Positions 1-6,323 of a stretch of DNA of 8,079 nt are shown piece by piece. Position numbers and translations under genes: made by a program. Numbering within the stretch: position 1 is the first letter of the stretch; each line of letters begins with the position of its first letter. Source of the stretch: an uncultured Bacilli bacterium (lineage in GTDB: Bacteria > Bacillota_I > Bacilli_A > RF39 > UBA660); contig CAKOLD010000038.1 of assembly GCA_934096015.1 (NCBI GenBank), positions 1 to 8,079 on the forward strand, written 5' to 3'. The notes below the pieces were generated by a model. It was given only the letters and a program-made list of their open reading frames with translations, ran no database searches and was not told the DNA's origin.

Positions 1-64
1 TCTATTAAATTTAATTCTTATTGACTTAAAACTTTACTCATGTTACCCTCTCTATTCTTTAAAT

Positions 65-93
65 ATTATATCTAATTTATGTTTTTTTTACAA
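65..93 (-). promoter_or_regulatory. Sigma-A-type promoter reading leftward out of the window
   Basis: On the minus strand there is a -35-like TTGTAA (88-93), a spacer of exactly 17 bp, and a perfect TATAAT -10 (65-70). It lies just beyond the tsaD terminator, so it should start a new minus-strand transcript near position 58 for a gene outside the window. Positions 1-57 would be its leader. The only coding signal there is an 8-codon frame (41-18) behind an AGAGGG sequence. AT-rich DNA gives chance promoter matches, but the exact spacing and the position after a terminator favour a real site. Confidence 0.55.
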
Positions 94-94
94 T

Positions 95-118
95 TAAAAA
101 AATGCTTTTTACAAGCAT
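95..118 (-). terminator. Rho-independent terminator after tsaD
   Basis: On the minus strand, directly after the tsaD stop codon (120-122), a 6-bp stem ATGCTT/AAGCAT (113-118 and 102-107) with a 5-nt loop is followed by about seven U residues (plus-strand A run 96-102). The stem is short but the U tract and position are typical. It would end the tsaB-rimI-tsaD transcript. Confidence 0.7.
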
Positions 119-119
119 C

Positions 120-1127
120 TTATTTGAAAAAGTATTCTTGACTTTTAGCATTTATGTTAAAGTCACAAAATTCTTTGTTTAAGTATTGGGGATAGGCTGC
201 ACAAGCAATCATGGTAGCGTTATCAGTACAATACTTTAATGGTGGTATTGATAAATTCACATTATATTTTTGACATAATTTTTCTAGTTCTTTTCTTAAA
301 TATTCATTGGCGCTTACGCCTCCGGCAACAATTAAATTATTAATTTTCGTTTTCTTAATTGCTAATTCTGTTTTTCTTATTAATTCATCCACAGCTATTG
401 TTTGAAACGAACAAGCTAAGTCATATGGGTTTATTTCATTTCCTCTTTGTTTTTCATTATGAACTAAATTTATTACTGCACTTTTTAGACCACTATAAGA
501 AAAGTTCAGTTCGTTGTTATTCATAGGAATTGGTAAGTCATATGTTGGTTTACCTTCTTTTGCATATTTTTCAATATTTGGACCCCCTGGATATTTTAGT
601 CCTAATACTCTTGCAACTTTATCAAAGCACTCTCCTATTGCATCATCTAATGTTGTACCTAATACTTCAAAATCATAATCAGATTTCATAACAACAATTT
701 CTGTGTGTCCCCCACTAACTACTAAAGCTAATGTAGGAAATTTTATTGGTTTAACTAGATTATTAGCGTATATATGTCCTGCTATATGGTGAGTCTTTAT
801 AAGAGGTTTATCATATACTAACGCTAAGGTTTTGGCAAATTCTAAACCTACTAATAAACTACCCATAAGTCCTGGTGCATAAGTAACTGCAATTGCATCT
901 ACGTCTTCAACTTTCATATTTGCTTTTTTTAACAAATCTTCTAAAACTATTGTAATATTTTCCGTATGCATTCTACTTGCTATTTCAGGAACAACTCCAC
1001 CATAAAGAGCATGCGTATCCATTTGAGTTAGTACTGTTGTAGCAATTTCAATAGTACCGTTTTTTACTATTGAAATGCTTGTTTCATCACAACTGGATTC
1101 TATACCTAGTATATATATATCTTTCAT
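120..1127 (-). CDS. tsaD: tRNA N6-adenosine threonylcarbamoyltransferase TsaD
   Basis: TsaD transfers the threonylcarbamoyl group from threonylcarbamoyl-AMP to A37 of ANN-decoding tRNAs, giving t6A. It acts in the cytoplasm with TsaB and TsaE. The 335-aa length is normal for the family. Visible ASKHA-fold hallmarks are the N-terminal ILGIESSCDETS, the metal-ligand motif HIAGH (H114, H118), the nucleotide-binding SGGHT (138-142), the FSYSGLKSA segment (209-217), AGGVSAN (268-274), and the C-terminal TDNATMIA with metal-ligand Asp at 302. The ATG lies 2 nt after the rimI stop, with a purine-rich AGAAGAG SD inside the end of rimI, so the two genes are translationally close. It is the last gene of the operon and is followed by a terminator. 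Nothing looks broken. TsaD has been mis-annotated as an O-sialoglycoprotein endopeptidase (Gcp), which should be avoided here. Confidence 0.97.
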   Translation of the reverse strand: MKDIYILGIESSCDETSISIVKNGTIEIATTVLTQMDTHALYGGVVPEIASRMHTENITIVLEDLLKKANMKVEDVDAIAVTYAPGLMGSLLVGLEFAKTLALVYDKPLIKTHHIAGHIYANNLVKPIKFPTLALVVSGGHTEIVVMKSDYDFEVLGTTLDDAIGECFDKVARVLGLKYPGGPNIEKYAKEGKPTYDLPIPMNNNELNFSYSGLKSAVINLVHNEKQRGNEINPYDLACSFQTIAVDELIRKTELAIKKTKINNLIVAGGVSANEYLRKELEKLCQKYNVNLSIPPLKYCTDNATMIACAAYPQYLNKEFCDFNINAKSQEYFFK

Positions 1128-1129
1128 AT

Positions 1130-1552
1130 TTACACTCTTCTTTCCATAACTATTGCATCAATTCCATCATAATATTTTTTTCTAATATTTATAGTTTCAA
1201 AATTAAATTTTGTATATAAACTAATTGCTGGATAATTAGTTGATTTTACTTCTAATAATATATTTTTTATATCTTTATTGCATATATCGCTCATTAAATA
1301 GTCTAATAGATAGGTACCAATATTTTTTTTTCGATATTGTTTTTCAACAATTAAATTTAATATACTTACAGTTTCTCCTAATATTTCATAGTGAATAAAT
1401 CCTACAATACTATTATCAATTTTATATCCTACTATCTTTGTAAAGTTGTTAAATAACGTTTCTTTTGGATATAACTTTAGAAATTTAACATTTAATTTGC
1501 TTCCTAATCTTATGATATCATTGTAGTTTTCCTCTTTTAGGATTTCTAACAT
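1130..1552 (-). CDS. rimI: GNAT N-acetyltransferase, RimI-like
   Basis: This 140-aa protein is a single GNAT acetyltransferase domain using acetyl-CoA. The core is a strand ILNLIVEKQYR (about 64-74) leading into the pyrophosphate-binding loop RKKNIGTYLL (74-83). After it come LLEVKSTNYPAISLYTKFNF (98-117) and a C-terminal YYDGIDAIVME, the usual RimI-type ending. The family is named for acetylation of the N-terminus of ribosomal protein S18. In Firmicutes the gene commonly sits between tsaB and tsaD, as here, but the substrate in this organism cannot be read from sequence. The start overlaps the tsaB stop by 7 bp, and a good GAGGT SD lies 7 nt upstream inside tsaB, which supports the ATG at 1552 and suggests translational coupling. 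Confidence 0.88.
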   Translation of the reverse strand: MLEILKEENYNDIIRLGSKLNVKFLKLYPKETLFNNFTKIVGYKIDNSIVGFIHYEILGETVSILNLIVEKQYRKKNIGTYLLDYLMSDICNKDIKNILLEVKSTNYPAISLYTKFNFETINIRKKYYDGIDAIVMERRV

Positions 1553-2133
1553 TTTTCTACCTCAATTTGTTTTATATATAGAGGGTTAACTTGATGAGGA
1601 TTTGTTGATTGTTTATTTTTTAAATATTCATGTATTTTTTTTATATCTAAAATTGGTTCTTCGCTTATTAAATTGTTTGTTAAATTATTAGTAGATATAT
1701 AATTATCAAAATCATTTTTATTTAAATAATTAAGTGGTTTTAAAAGCTCATTATTTTTATTAAATATTCCATAATATACTCCTTTTAAATCTCTAAGAGT
1801 TACTATAATATCGTCTTGTTTTTCTAAGGATACTGCGTAAGCTTCTAATGTAGAAATAGTTTTTATAGGAATATTTAAGGTATAGGCTAATGTTTTAGCA
1901 ATTGTTACCCCTATTCTAACACCAGTAAAACTACCTGGTCCATTAATAACTTCTATTTGATTTAAGTCTTTAACAGTTAAATTATTATTTTCTAATATTT
2001 TTTTTATTAATGGTATTGTGTAAATGCTATGACTTTGTTCTGATTCCTTTATTTCTGAGTCTATGATTTCATTATCCTTTAATAAACCTATATTTATATA
2101 TTTATCAAATGTGGATATAAATAATGTATACAT
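1546..2133 (-). CDS. tsaB: tRNA t6A biosynthesis protein TsaB
   Basis: TsaB is the non-catalytic ASKHA-fold partner that dimerises with TsaD and, with TsaE, supports t6A formation in the cytoplasm. The decisive motif is NGPGSFTGVRIG at about residues 64-75, preceded by the QSHSIYTIPLIKKIL helix and followed by AKTLAY and STLEAYA, all in family order. At 195 aa it is slightly shorter than many TsaB proteins; the C-terminal part (140-195) is lysine- and asparagine-rich and poorly conserved, as is common. The ATG at 2133 has a GGAAGTGA SD just upstream. It is the first gene of the operon. The frequent Firmicutes partner tsaE is not upstream, where a divergent LCP gene lies instead, so tsaE must be elsewhere. 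Confidence 0.93.
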   Translation of the reverse strand: MYTLFISTFDKYINIGLLKDNEIIDSEIKESEQSHSIYTIPLIKKILENNNLTVKDLNQIEVINGPGSFTGVRIGVTIAKTLAYTLNIPIKTISTLEAYAVSLEKQDDIIVTLRDLKGVYYGIFNKNNELLKPLNYLNKNDFDNYISTNNLTNNLISEEPILDIKKIHEYLKNKQSTNPHQVNPLYIKQIEVEKC

Positions 2134-2152
2134 ACTATCACTTCCGAAATGT

Positions 2153-2158
2153 ATTATA
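2153..2158 (-). promoter_or_regulatory. Putative -10 element of the tsaB-rimI-tsaD promoter
   Basis: On the minus strand a perfect TATAAT lies about 20 bp upstream of the tsaB ATG, leaving a very short leader that holds only the SD. No good -35 is found at 16-18 bp (best is TATCAA at 2176-2181), so the promoter would be weak, activated, or dependent on the -10 context. The 10-mer ATTGTATAAT here is repeated exactly, in inverted orientation, at the divergent LCP promoter. Confidence 0.45.
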
Positions 2159-2160
2159 CA

Positions 2161-2193
2161 ATAATTTGTTTTAAATTGATATAATTTGTTTTA
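2161..2193. repeat. Two 13-bp direct repeats in the divergent promoter region
   Basis: ATAATTTGTTTTA occurs at 2161-2173 and again at 2181-2193. The repeat period is 20 bp, about two helical turns, so both copies face the same side of the DNA. They lie between the two outward-facing -10 elements, where a regulator could affect both transcripts. The repeats are low-complexity and could have arisen by a short duplication, so an operator role is only a suggestion. Confidence 0.4.
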
Positions 2194-2211
2194 TTTTGGG
2201 TATAAATATTG

Positions 2212-2217
2212 TATAAT
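2212..2217 (+). promoter_or_regulatory. Putative -10 element of the LCP gene promoter
   Basis: A perfect TATAAT lies 20 bp before the LCP ATG at 2238. The expected -35 region has only weak matches (TTGTTT at 2187-2192 with a long 19-bp spacer). A second pair, TTGATA (2176-2181) with TATAAA (2201-2206), is also spaced 19 bp. Initiation near 2224 would give a leader of only about 13 nt. Confidence 0.45.
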
Positions 2218-2237
2218 GAGTATTAAAGTTGGTGTTT

Positions 2238-3818
2238 ATGAAAGTATTTTTAAAAAAGTTTAAAAATTTAAAATTTATTTTTAAATTTATATATATACTA
2301 ATAACATTTTTATTTTCTTTTAGTACTATTTATTTTATTAATAGTTTGTTGTTATTAAAAGGGATTGAAAATGGTATTAGAATTGGAATAATGATTTTAT
2401 TTTTAATATTTTTATTTCTTTATATTTTAGTTAGTTTATTATTACTTTTTACTAAAAAAAATAAAACTTTTATATTTAGTAGTTTATTTGTGGTTATTAT
2501 ATGTTGTGCGATGATTTTTTTATCTAGTTTTATACATAAAGCGTATTCTTCTTTAGAGAAAATGAATGAAGATAGCGTTACTTATAGTACGAGTTTAATT
2601 ACTTTGAAAGGAAAATCTTTAAATAGTGAAAGTATTATTGGTATTATCGATAATGAAGATGATGTTGAAGGATATATTTTAGCGAATAAATTAATCAAAG
2701 AAAAAAAAGTTAAATATAAGGAACTTAGAAAATATAATAACTATTTAGATATGTTAATGGATCTTTATGATGGTGTTAGTGATGGAGTTTTGATTGGTTC
2801 AAATTATGTTAGTACTTATTCTTCTTATGAGGTATTTAGTAACATTGAAAGTGCTACTGAAGAAGTGATGTATTTAACTGAAAGTAAAAAAATAAATGTT
2901 AATAAAACTCAAAAAAAGGTTACTGAGCCATTTACCGTGTTACTTCTAGGTGTTGATAGTGAAACAAATGGATTAAAATCAAATGCCTCTTTTAATGGTG
3001 ATACAATGATGTTAATTTCATTTAACCCTGCTACTTTAAATGCTACTGTATTTAGTATACCGAGAGATACGTATGTTCCAATTTCATGTTATGGAAATAG
3101 CAAAAGTAAGATTAATGCTTCTGCCGCTGGAGGAACTGATTGTGTTATAAAAACTGTACAAAACTTAACGGATATTAATATTGACTATTATGTTAAAATT
3201 AACTTTAAGGGTGTTGTTGACTTAGTAGAAGCTTTAGAAGGAATTGATGTTGATGTACCTGTGGAATTTTGTGAACAAGATAGTAATAGAAACTTTGCTA
3301 ATCAGATATGCCTTAAAAAGGGAGTACAAACTTTAAACGGAGAAGCTGCTTTAGCTTTGGCTAGACATAGAAAAACTTTACTTTTGGGAGATTTTCAAAG
3401 AGTACAGCATCAGCAATTGGTGGTTGAAGGTATTATACAGAAAGCAAAAAATATCAGAAGTGTCAATGATTTTTATGATGTTTTAAATGCTATTAGTAAT
3501 AATATTGAAACTAATATGGCTACTGAAACTTTATTGGATTTTTATAATGTTGGAAAAAATATTTTAATGAATAATAATATAGATAATTTAAATATTGAAA
3601 AAACTTATTTAATGGGAAGTGATTCACATGTTTATATTCCTAGTTTAAATAGTAATGTATATATTTTTGAATATAGTACTGAGAGCTTAAAGGAAATTAC
3701 AGATGAAATGAAAGTTACTTTAGGTATTAAAGAAGCCGAAGTTGAAAAATCTTTTACATATTCAGTAAATGAAAATTATGAAACTCCAGTGATTGGAAAA
3801 AAATATTTAGGCAATTAA
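2238..3818 (+). CDS. LytR-CpsA-Psr (LCP) family cell-wall polymer ligase
   Basis: LCP proteins transfer undecaprenyl-pyrophosphate-linked glycopolymers (teichoic acids or capsule) onto peptidoglycan outside the membrane. From the ATG the protein is 526 aa. A lysine-rich N-terminus is followed by three hydrophobic segments (about 14-40, 47-71 and 76-99). An outer region (about 103-225) resembles the accessory domain of streptococcal CpsA-type LCPs. The catalytic LCP domain (about 232-405) has FTVLLLGVDS, the NGDTMMLISF strand, SIPRDTYV (Arg 276), and ARHRKTLLLGDFQR (376-388) with the pyrophosphate-contacting arginines. A C-terminal tail follows. The ATG at 2238 is preferred over in-frame TTG 2229 and GTG 2232, although its GGTG SD is weak and close. 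Which polymer it attaches cannot be told, since no glycan genes are adjacent. The gene is divergent from tsaB and ends in a strong terminator. Confidence 0.92.
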   Translation: MKVFLKKFKNLKFIFKFIYILITFLFSFSTIYFINSLLLLKGIENGIRIGIMILFLIFLFLYILVSLLLLFTKKNKTFIFSSLFVVIICCAMIFLSSFIHKAYSSLEKMNEDSVTYSTSLITLKGKSLNSESIIGIIDNEDDVEGYILANKLIKEKKVKYKELRKYNNYLDMLMDLYDGVSDGVLIGSNYVSTYSSYEVFSNIESATEEVMYLTESKKINVNKTQKKVTEPFTVLLLGVDSETNGLKSNASFNGDTMMLISFNPATLNATVFSIPRDTYVPISCYGNSKSKINASAAGGTDCVIKTVQNLTDINIDYYVKINFKGVVDLVEALEGIDVDVPVEFCEQDSNRNFANQICLKKGVQTLNGEAALALARHRKTLLLGDFQRVQHQQLVVEGIIQKAKNIRSVNDFYDVLNAISNNIETNMATETLLDFYNVGKNILMNNNIDNLNIEKTYLMGSDSHVYIPSLNSNVYIFEYSTESLKEITDEMKVTLGIKEAEVEKSFTYSVNENYETPVIGKKYLGN

Positions 3819-3847
3819 AAAGATGAAATTAGTTTTCATCTTTTTTT
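3817..3847. terminator. Bidirectional rho-independent terminator between convergent genes
   Basis: A perfect 12-bp stem, AAAAAGATGAAA (3817-3828) with TTTCATCTTTTT (3834-3845), encloses a 5-nt loop and has a T run on the plus side (3841-3847) and an A run on the other. It can therefore work for both strands. It begins inside the LCP stop codon, and the loop begins with the stop codon of the minus-strand gene (3829-3831), so one stem arm is also that gene's last codons. Confidence 0.85.
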
Positions 3848-4287
3848 GGTTTAGCTTTTTTTTCAGCTTCATTCTGAGGTATTTTCTTATTTATATCACT
3901 TACATCTTTTGCAAGAATAAACAACTTTAATAATACTTCAAAAGTTATTCTTAAGAATAGATTTCCAAATATTAATAAATATATAAAAGTAAAAAAGTTT
4001 GTTCCTATAAATGCAAATGAGCTAAGAGTTAACGATAAAGCTGCTACTAAGTACATTACTTTTAAAACTGCTTCAAATATAGTTAATTTAAAATTTAAAA
4101 ATTTATGTACCTTTACTAAATTTCCACTATATTTATTTTCTTTATTTCTTACAAATACTATGTATAAAAATAAACCTCCAATAAATGCTAAAATACATGA
4201 AACTATTATCCATACTTGAGTTCCTGTAAAGCTTCCATTTGCTACGTCTGTAATTGTTTTGACATAATTTTCATCATAGTTAGGCAT
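3829..4287 (-). CDS. Small integral membrane protein of unknown function
   Basis: I do not recognise a named family. The 152-aa protein has a short polar N-terminus (1-22), a hydrophobic segment at about 24-46 (WIIVSCILAFIGGLFLYIVF), a basic stretch (KENKYSGNLVKVHK), then two closely spaced hydrophobic segments at about 70-92 and 95-121. The C-terminal tail is highly charged and lysine-rich (AEKKAKPKKDEN). No catalytic motif, signal-peptidase site or transporter signature is visible. By the positive-inside rule the lysine-rich loop and tail are probably cytoplasmic. The ATG has an upstream AAAGGA and AGTGA purine stretch, and a promoter with 17-bp spacing lies just before it, so it is likely transcribed on its own as well as by any read-through from the amidase gene. 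Its neighbours are cell-envelope genes, a weak hint at an envelope role. Confidence 0.75.
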   Translation of the reverse strand: MPNYDENYVKTITDVANGSFTGTQVWIIVSCILAFIGGLFLYIVFVRNKENKYSGNLVKVHKFLNFKLTIFEAVLKVMYLVAALSLTLSSFAFIGTNFFTFIYLLIFGNLFLRITFEVLLKLFILAKDVSDINKKIPQNEAEKKAKPKKDEN

Positions 4288-4314
4288 ATTTTTATCACTA
4301 TCCTTTCTATGATA

Positions 4315-4343
4315 ATTTTAACAGACAACAAATGAGTTTACAA
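4315..4343 (-). promoter_or_regulatory. Extended -10 promoter for the small membrane-protein gene
   Basis: On the minus strand there is TTGTAA (4338-4343), a 17-bp spacer and TAAAAT (4315-4320), preceded by TG one base upstream, which makes an extended -10. Transcription would start near 4308, just before the AAAGGA of the membrane-protein leader. It lies in the 59-bp gap after the amidase stop. Confidence 0.55.
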
Positions 4344-4352
4344 TATTTAATT

Positions 4353-4970
4353 TGGAATTAGCAACTCTTGATTGATATTTAACACATTGCTTGACAAATT
4401 ATTTAACGTTTTTAATTCATTAACCGTTACATTATATTTTCTTGCTATGCTGTAAAGTGTGTCACCTCTTTGTACTTTGTATGTTCTATAATCAGTTGAT
4501 GTAGGTATTCTTAAAACTTGATTAATACTTAATGTATTTGTTGTTAAATTGTTATATTTTTTTAATTCGTCTACACTTATATTATACTTTCTTGATATTG
4601 TATATAATGTATCTCCTTTTTTTACTGTATATGTTACTGATGTATTTGGGGTATCACTTCCAGTTAGTTCTGTAATTTTTAATTGTTGTCCAATGCTTAA
4701 AGAATTGCTAGTTAGATTATTTATTCTTTTTAATTCATCAACGGTTATGTTATATTTTCTGGCTATACTGTAAAGTGTATCTCCTTTTTTTACTGTGTAA
4801 ATTCCGGATGTCTCTACATTGTTATCATTGTCGTCTGTTGGAAGTTTTAAAATATCACCAATACTTAAAGAATTGCTTGCTAAATTGTTTAAATTTTTTA
4901 ATTCTTGTACAGTTATGTTATTATCTCTGGCTATACTCCATAAAGTATCTCCTTTTTTTACTATATAATA
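4353..4970 (-). repeat. Four tandem LysM-coding repeats
   Basis: Four LysM units of about 45 codons lie at about 4836-4970, 4671-4802, 4503-4637 and 4353-4487. Each has the pattern V-K/Q-K/R-GDTL-x-S/T-I-A/S-R, then N-I/V-T/S-V-x-ELK and NNL-x-S/T-N. Short linkers rich in T, D, S and N separate them. Units 2 to 4 are very alike, also at the DNA level around GDTLYSIARKYN, so the array probably grew by duplication and could change copy number by recombination. Confidence 0.9.
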
Positions 4971-5283
4971 ATTACTACCTGTTTTAGGAACGTAATTTAG
5001 ATTTTTATAATTTGCAACTGCTCTTATAACTGCTTCTGCATAATTTTGATAATTTTCTTTTAATCTATTGGCATCACTTGTATTATCAAGGAAACCATAT
5101 TCTATGATTAATGCTTCAGTATTAGGCGTATTTCTTAACATATAATAATAGTCTTTTGAAGAATCACTTGGTAATCTTCTTTGATAATATTTTCTTGTTA
5201 CTTGACCTTCTTTGTTAAGCTCATTTATAATATTTTTTGCCAATGTATCTTTATTTCTTAAGGCATAAATTACTTCAGCTCCT

Positions 5284-5297
5284 TCTCCACCTGGAGA
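5284..5297. other. Candidate att-site core at the element/amidase junction
   Basis: The plus strand reads TCTCCA-CC-TGGAGA, a perfect 6-bp inverted repeat around a 2-bp centre. It lies exactly where amidase homology ends. Large serine integrases recombine at sites with a non-palindromic central dinucleotide flanked by imperfect inverted repeats, and GG/CC fits. The half toward 5284 is amidase coding sequence (GGEG). The half beyond about 5292 may be host or element; without the other end the exact crossover cannot be fixed. Confidence 0.5.
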
Positions 5298-5315
5298 GTT
5301 TAGTTACCTATAATA

Positions 5316-5353
5316 AAATTAATCGATGGTTAATAAAAGTCATCGATTAATTT
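5316..5353 (-). terminator. Rho-independent terminator at the end of the cargo operon
   Basis: A perfect 13-bp inverted repeat (AAATTAATCGATG at 5316-5328 and its complement at 5341-5353) encloses a 12-nt loop. It begins 4 nt after the 130-aa gene's stop codon, on the minus strand. The lower stem and the following AATTTTATTA supply the U-rich tail. The stem is mostly A-T, so moderate efficiency is expected. Confidence 0.7.
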
Positions 5354-5357
5354 ATTG

Positions 5358-5750
5358 TTATTTAATATTCAGTAATCCTTTATATTCCAATTTTATTAAT
5401 TCATCATTTATATTTAGTTTCATTTCAATTTGATTATTATATATATTACCAAATTCCAAATTAACTTCACTATCAATAAAATCAATAAAATTAGCAGTAT
5501 CAAATATTTCTATCATTGTTATTTTAGAATTTAATTCTGTTGGTAATTCGATATATTTTCTATTTTTTATATTTTTAAAATCTTTGTCTTTAAAAAAATC
5601 CACATAAAAACTAATGTACCCTTTAACTTTATTTAATTCTATATCTAATGATACCAAAATAGAATATCCCTTTCTTTCATTATGTGTGGCATTAATATAT
5701 TTAATTTCTGATGTTAAAACCTTATATTCTTTATTATTTATCTTTAACAT
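5358..5750 (-). CDS. Hypothetical cargo protein, 130 aa, probably beta-rich
   Basis: I do not recognise this protein. It has no signal peptide, membrane segment or cysteine. The sequence alternates hydrophobic and polar residues in short strands (YSILVSLDIEL, KVKGYISFYVDFF, EVNLEFGNI, QIEMKLNINDELIKLEYKGLL), suggesting a mainly beta, small soluble domain, with a charged lysine-rich stretch in the middle (about 53-65). The ATG lies 3 nt after the stop of the preceding 189-aa gene, and a TAGGT stretch at the end of that gene can act as SD, so the two are almost certainly co-transcribed and may work together. It is the last gene before the element boundary. An immunity-type or partner protein would be consistent with its size and position, but nothing in the sequence demonstrates it. 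Confidence 0.72.
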   Translation of the reverse strand: MLKINNKEYKVLTSEIKYINATHNERKGYSILVSLDIELNKVKGYISFYVDFFKDKDFKNIKNRKYIELPTELNSKITMIEIFDTANFIDFIDSEVNLEFGNIYNNQIEMKLNINDELIKLEYKGLLNIK

Positions 5751-5753
5751 TAC

Positions 5754-6323
5754 TTATATACCTAGCTTTAAAGATTTAATAAGTTTTTTTTCTAAAGCGG
5801 GTCTTGCAAATTGTTCTTCTAAAGCTAAGACACTATTTTTATACCTATTATAAGCAAACTCATAATTTCCACTTTTTATAGCATTTACACATGCACTAAC
5901 AACATTTTCATATATAAAATTAAATATCTCATTATTATTTTCAGATTCATTGATGACGTCAACAATAGTTGGTGCAGTTTTATAATAATGTTCAATGTCT
6001 TCTTTAGAAACAAATTTATCTCTAAACCATCTTAATATTGTTAATTCTTCACAATTGTCATCAAATTTTTCCATTTTATGTCTCATACAAGCAGTTGTTA
6101 AATAACAACTTGTATCTGTAGTTCCTTTTTCTCCACTTGTTGTATCAACAATCGTTCCTTTTCCTGTATCACTATCATAATTAATATGAATAGACCCGTG
6201 ATCTGGATTTTCAGCTGGACAACTGTCATATATATCAATATGATCTCTACCATATTTGTCAGTAGAAGTTCTTATTTCGACTCCTTCATCATTAACATAA
6301 TGTCCATATTCATCTTTACCCAT
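5754..6323 (-). CDS. CFI-box-like domain protein (CYLTTAC motif), function unknown
   Basis: The 189-aa protein has two parts. Residues 1-70 are polar and rich in D, G, T and Y (YGHYVNDEGVEIR, DKYGRDHIDIYD, HGSIHINYD, GKGTIVDTT), resembling short beta hairpins. Residues 72-189 are helical and open with SCYLTTAC (C73, C79), then DDNCEELTILRWFRDKFV (C91) and HYYKTAPTIVDVI. This matches the cysteine-containing CFI-box type domain known from many bacterial proteins of unknown function, in which Cys-(F/Y)-(I/L)-T-T-A is followed by an LR-x-FRD motif. The start at 6323 is preferred over the longer frame from 6341 because an AGAGGT SD lies 7 nt before it; it then overlaps the 116-aa gene by 8 bp. No signal peptide or membrane segment. 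The paired cysteines could bind metal or be modified, which is inference. Confidence 0.8.
   Translation of the reverse strand: MGKDEYGHYVNDEGVEIRTSTDKYGRDHIDIYDSCPAENPDHGSIHINYDSDTGKGTIVDTTSGEKGTTDTSCYLTTACMRHKMEKFDDNCEELTILRWFRDKFVSKEDIEHYYKTAPTIVDVINESENNNEIFNFIYENVVSACVNAIKSGNYEFAYNRYKNSVLALEEQFARPALEKKLIKSLKLGI

Larger units (their letters stand above)
4347..5303 (-). pseudogene. 3' remnant of N-acetylmuramoyl-L-alanine amidase with four LysM repeats
   Basis: Intact relatives (Amidase_3 family) cut the bond between N-acetylmuramic acid and L-alanine in peptidoglycan, outside the cell. The open frame runs from an in-frame stop (5304-5306) to the TAA at 4347. It begins mid-domain with the family-typical GGEGAEVIYALRN, then KYYQRRLPSDSSKDYYYMLR and TEALIIEYGFLDN with the catalytic glutamate. 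Four LysM domains follow, which bind peptidoglycan. The N-terminal half of the catalytic domain is absent: signal peptide, first zinc His and Glu, and the His of the third ligand motif expected just upstream of the break. No ATG lies in the remaining N-terminal part; the TTG at 5243 has no convincing SD. As it stands it should not make an active enzyme. The break coincides with the mobile-element boundary, so the 5' half is probably at the element's other end, beyond this window. Confidence 0.88.

Noticed and set aside
3396..3413. His in the LCP motif RVQHQQ where TagTUV-type enzymes have Arg, as possible loss of activity
   Set aside because: This position is variable in CpsA-type LCP proteins, often Asn (NQQ). 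The key arginines in RDTYV, ARHR and GDFQR are all present, so inactivation is not supported.
4549..4987. Two plus-strand open frames of 70-74 codons opposite the LysM array
   Set aside because: They are antisense to a clear, repetitive LysM coding frame, are biased by its codon pattern, and show no family resemblance or convincing SD.
4347..5243. Treating the LysM/amidase frame as a complete 298-aa gene starting at TTG 5243
   Set aside because: Family-typical sequence continues in frame upstream of this codon to about 5297, there is no convincing SD, and zinc-ligand motifs are missing; it is a 3' remnant.
5614..5853. Plus-strand open frame of 79 codons across the boundary of two cargo genes
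   Set aside because: It overlaps two well-supported minus-strand genes; its composition reflects the opposite strand.
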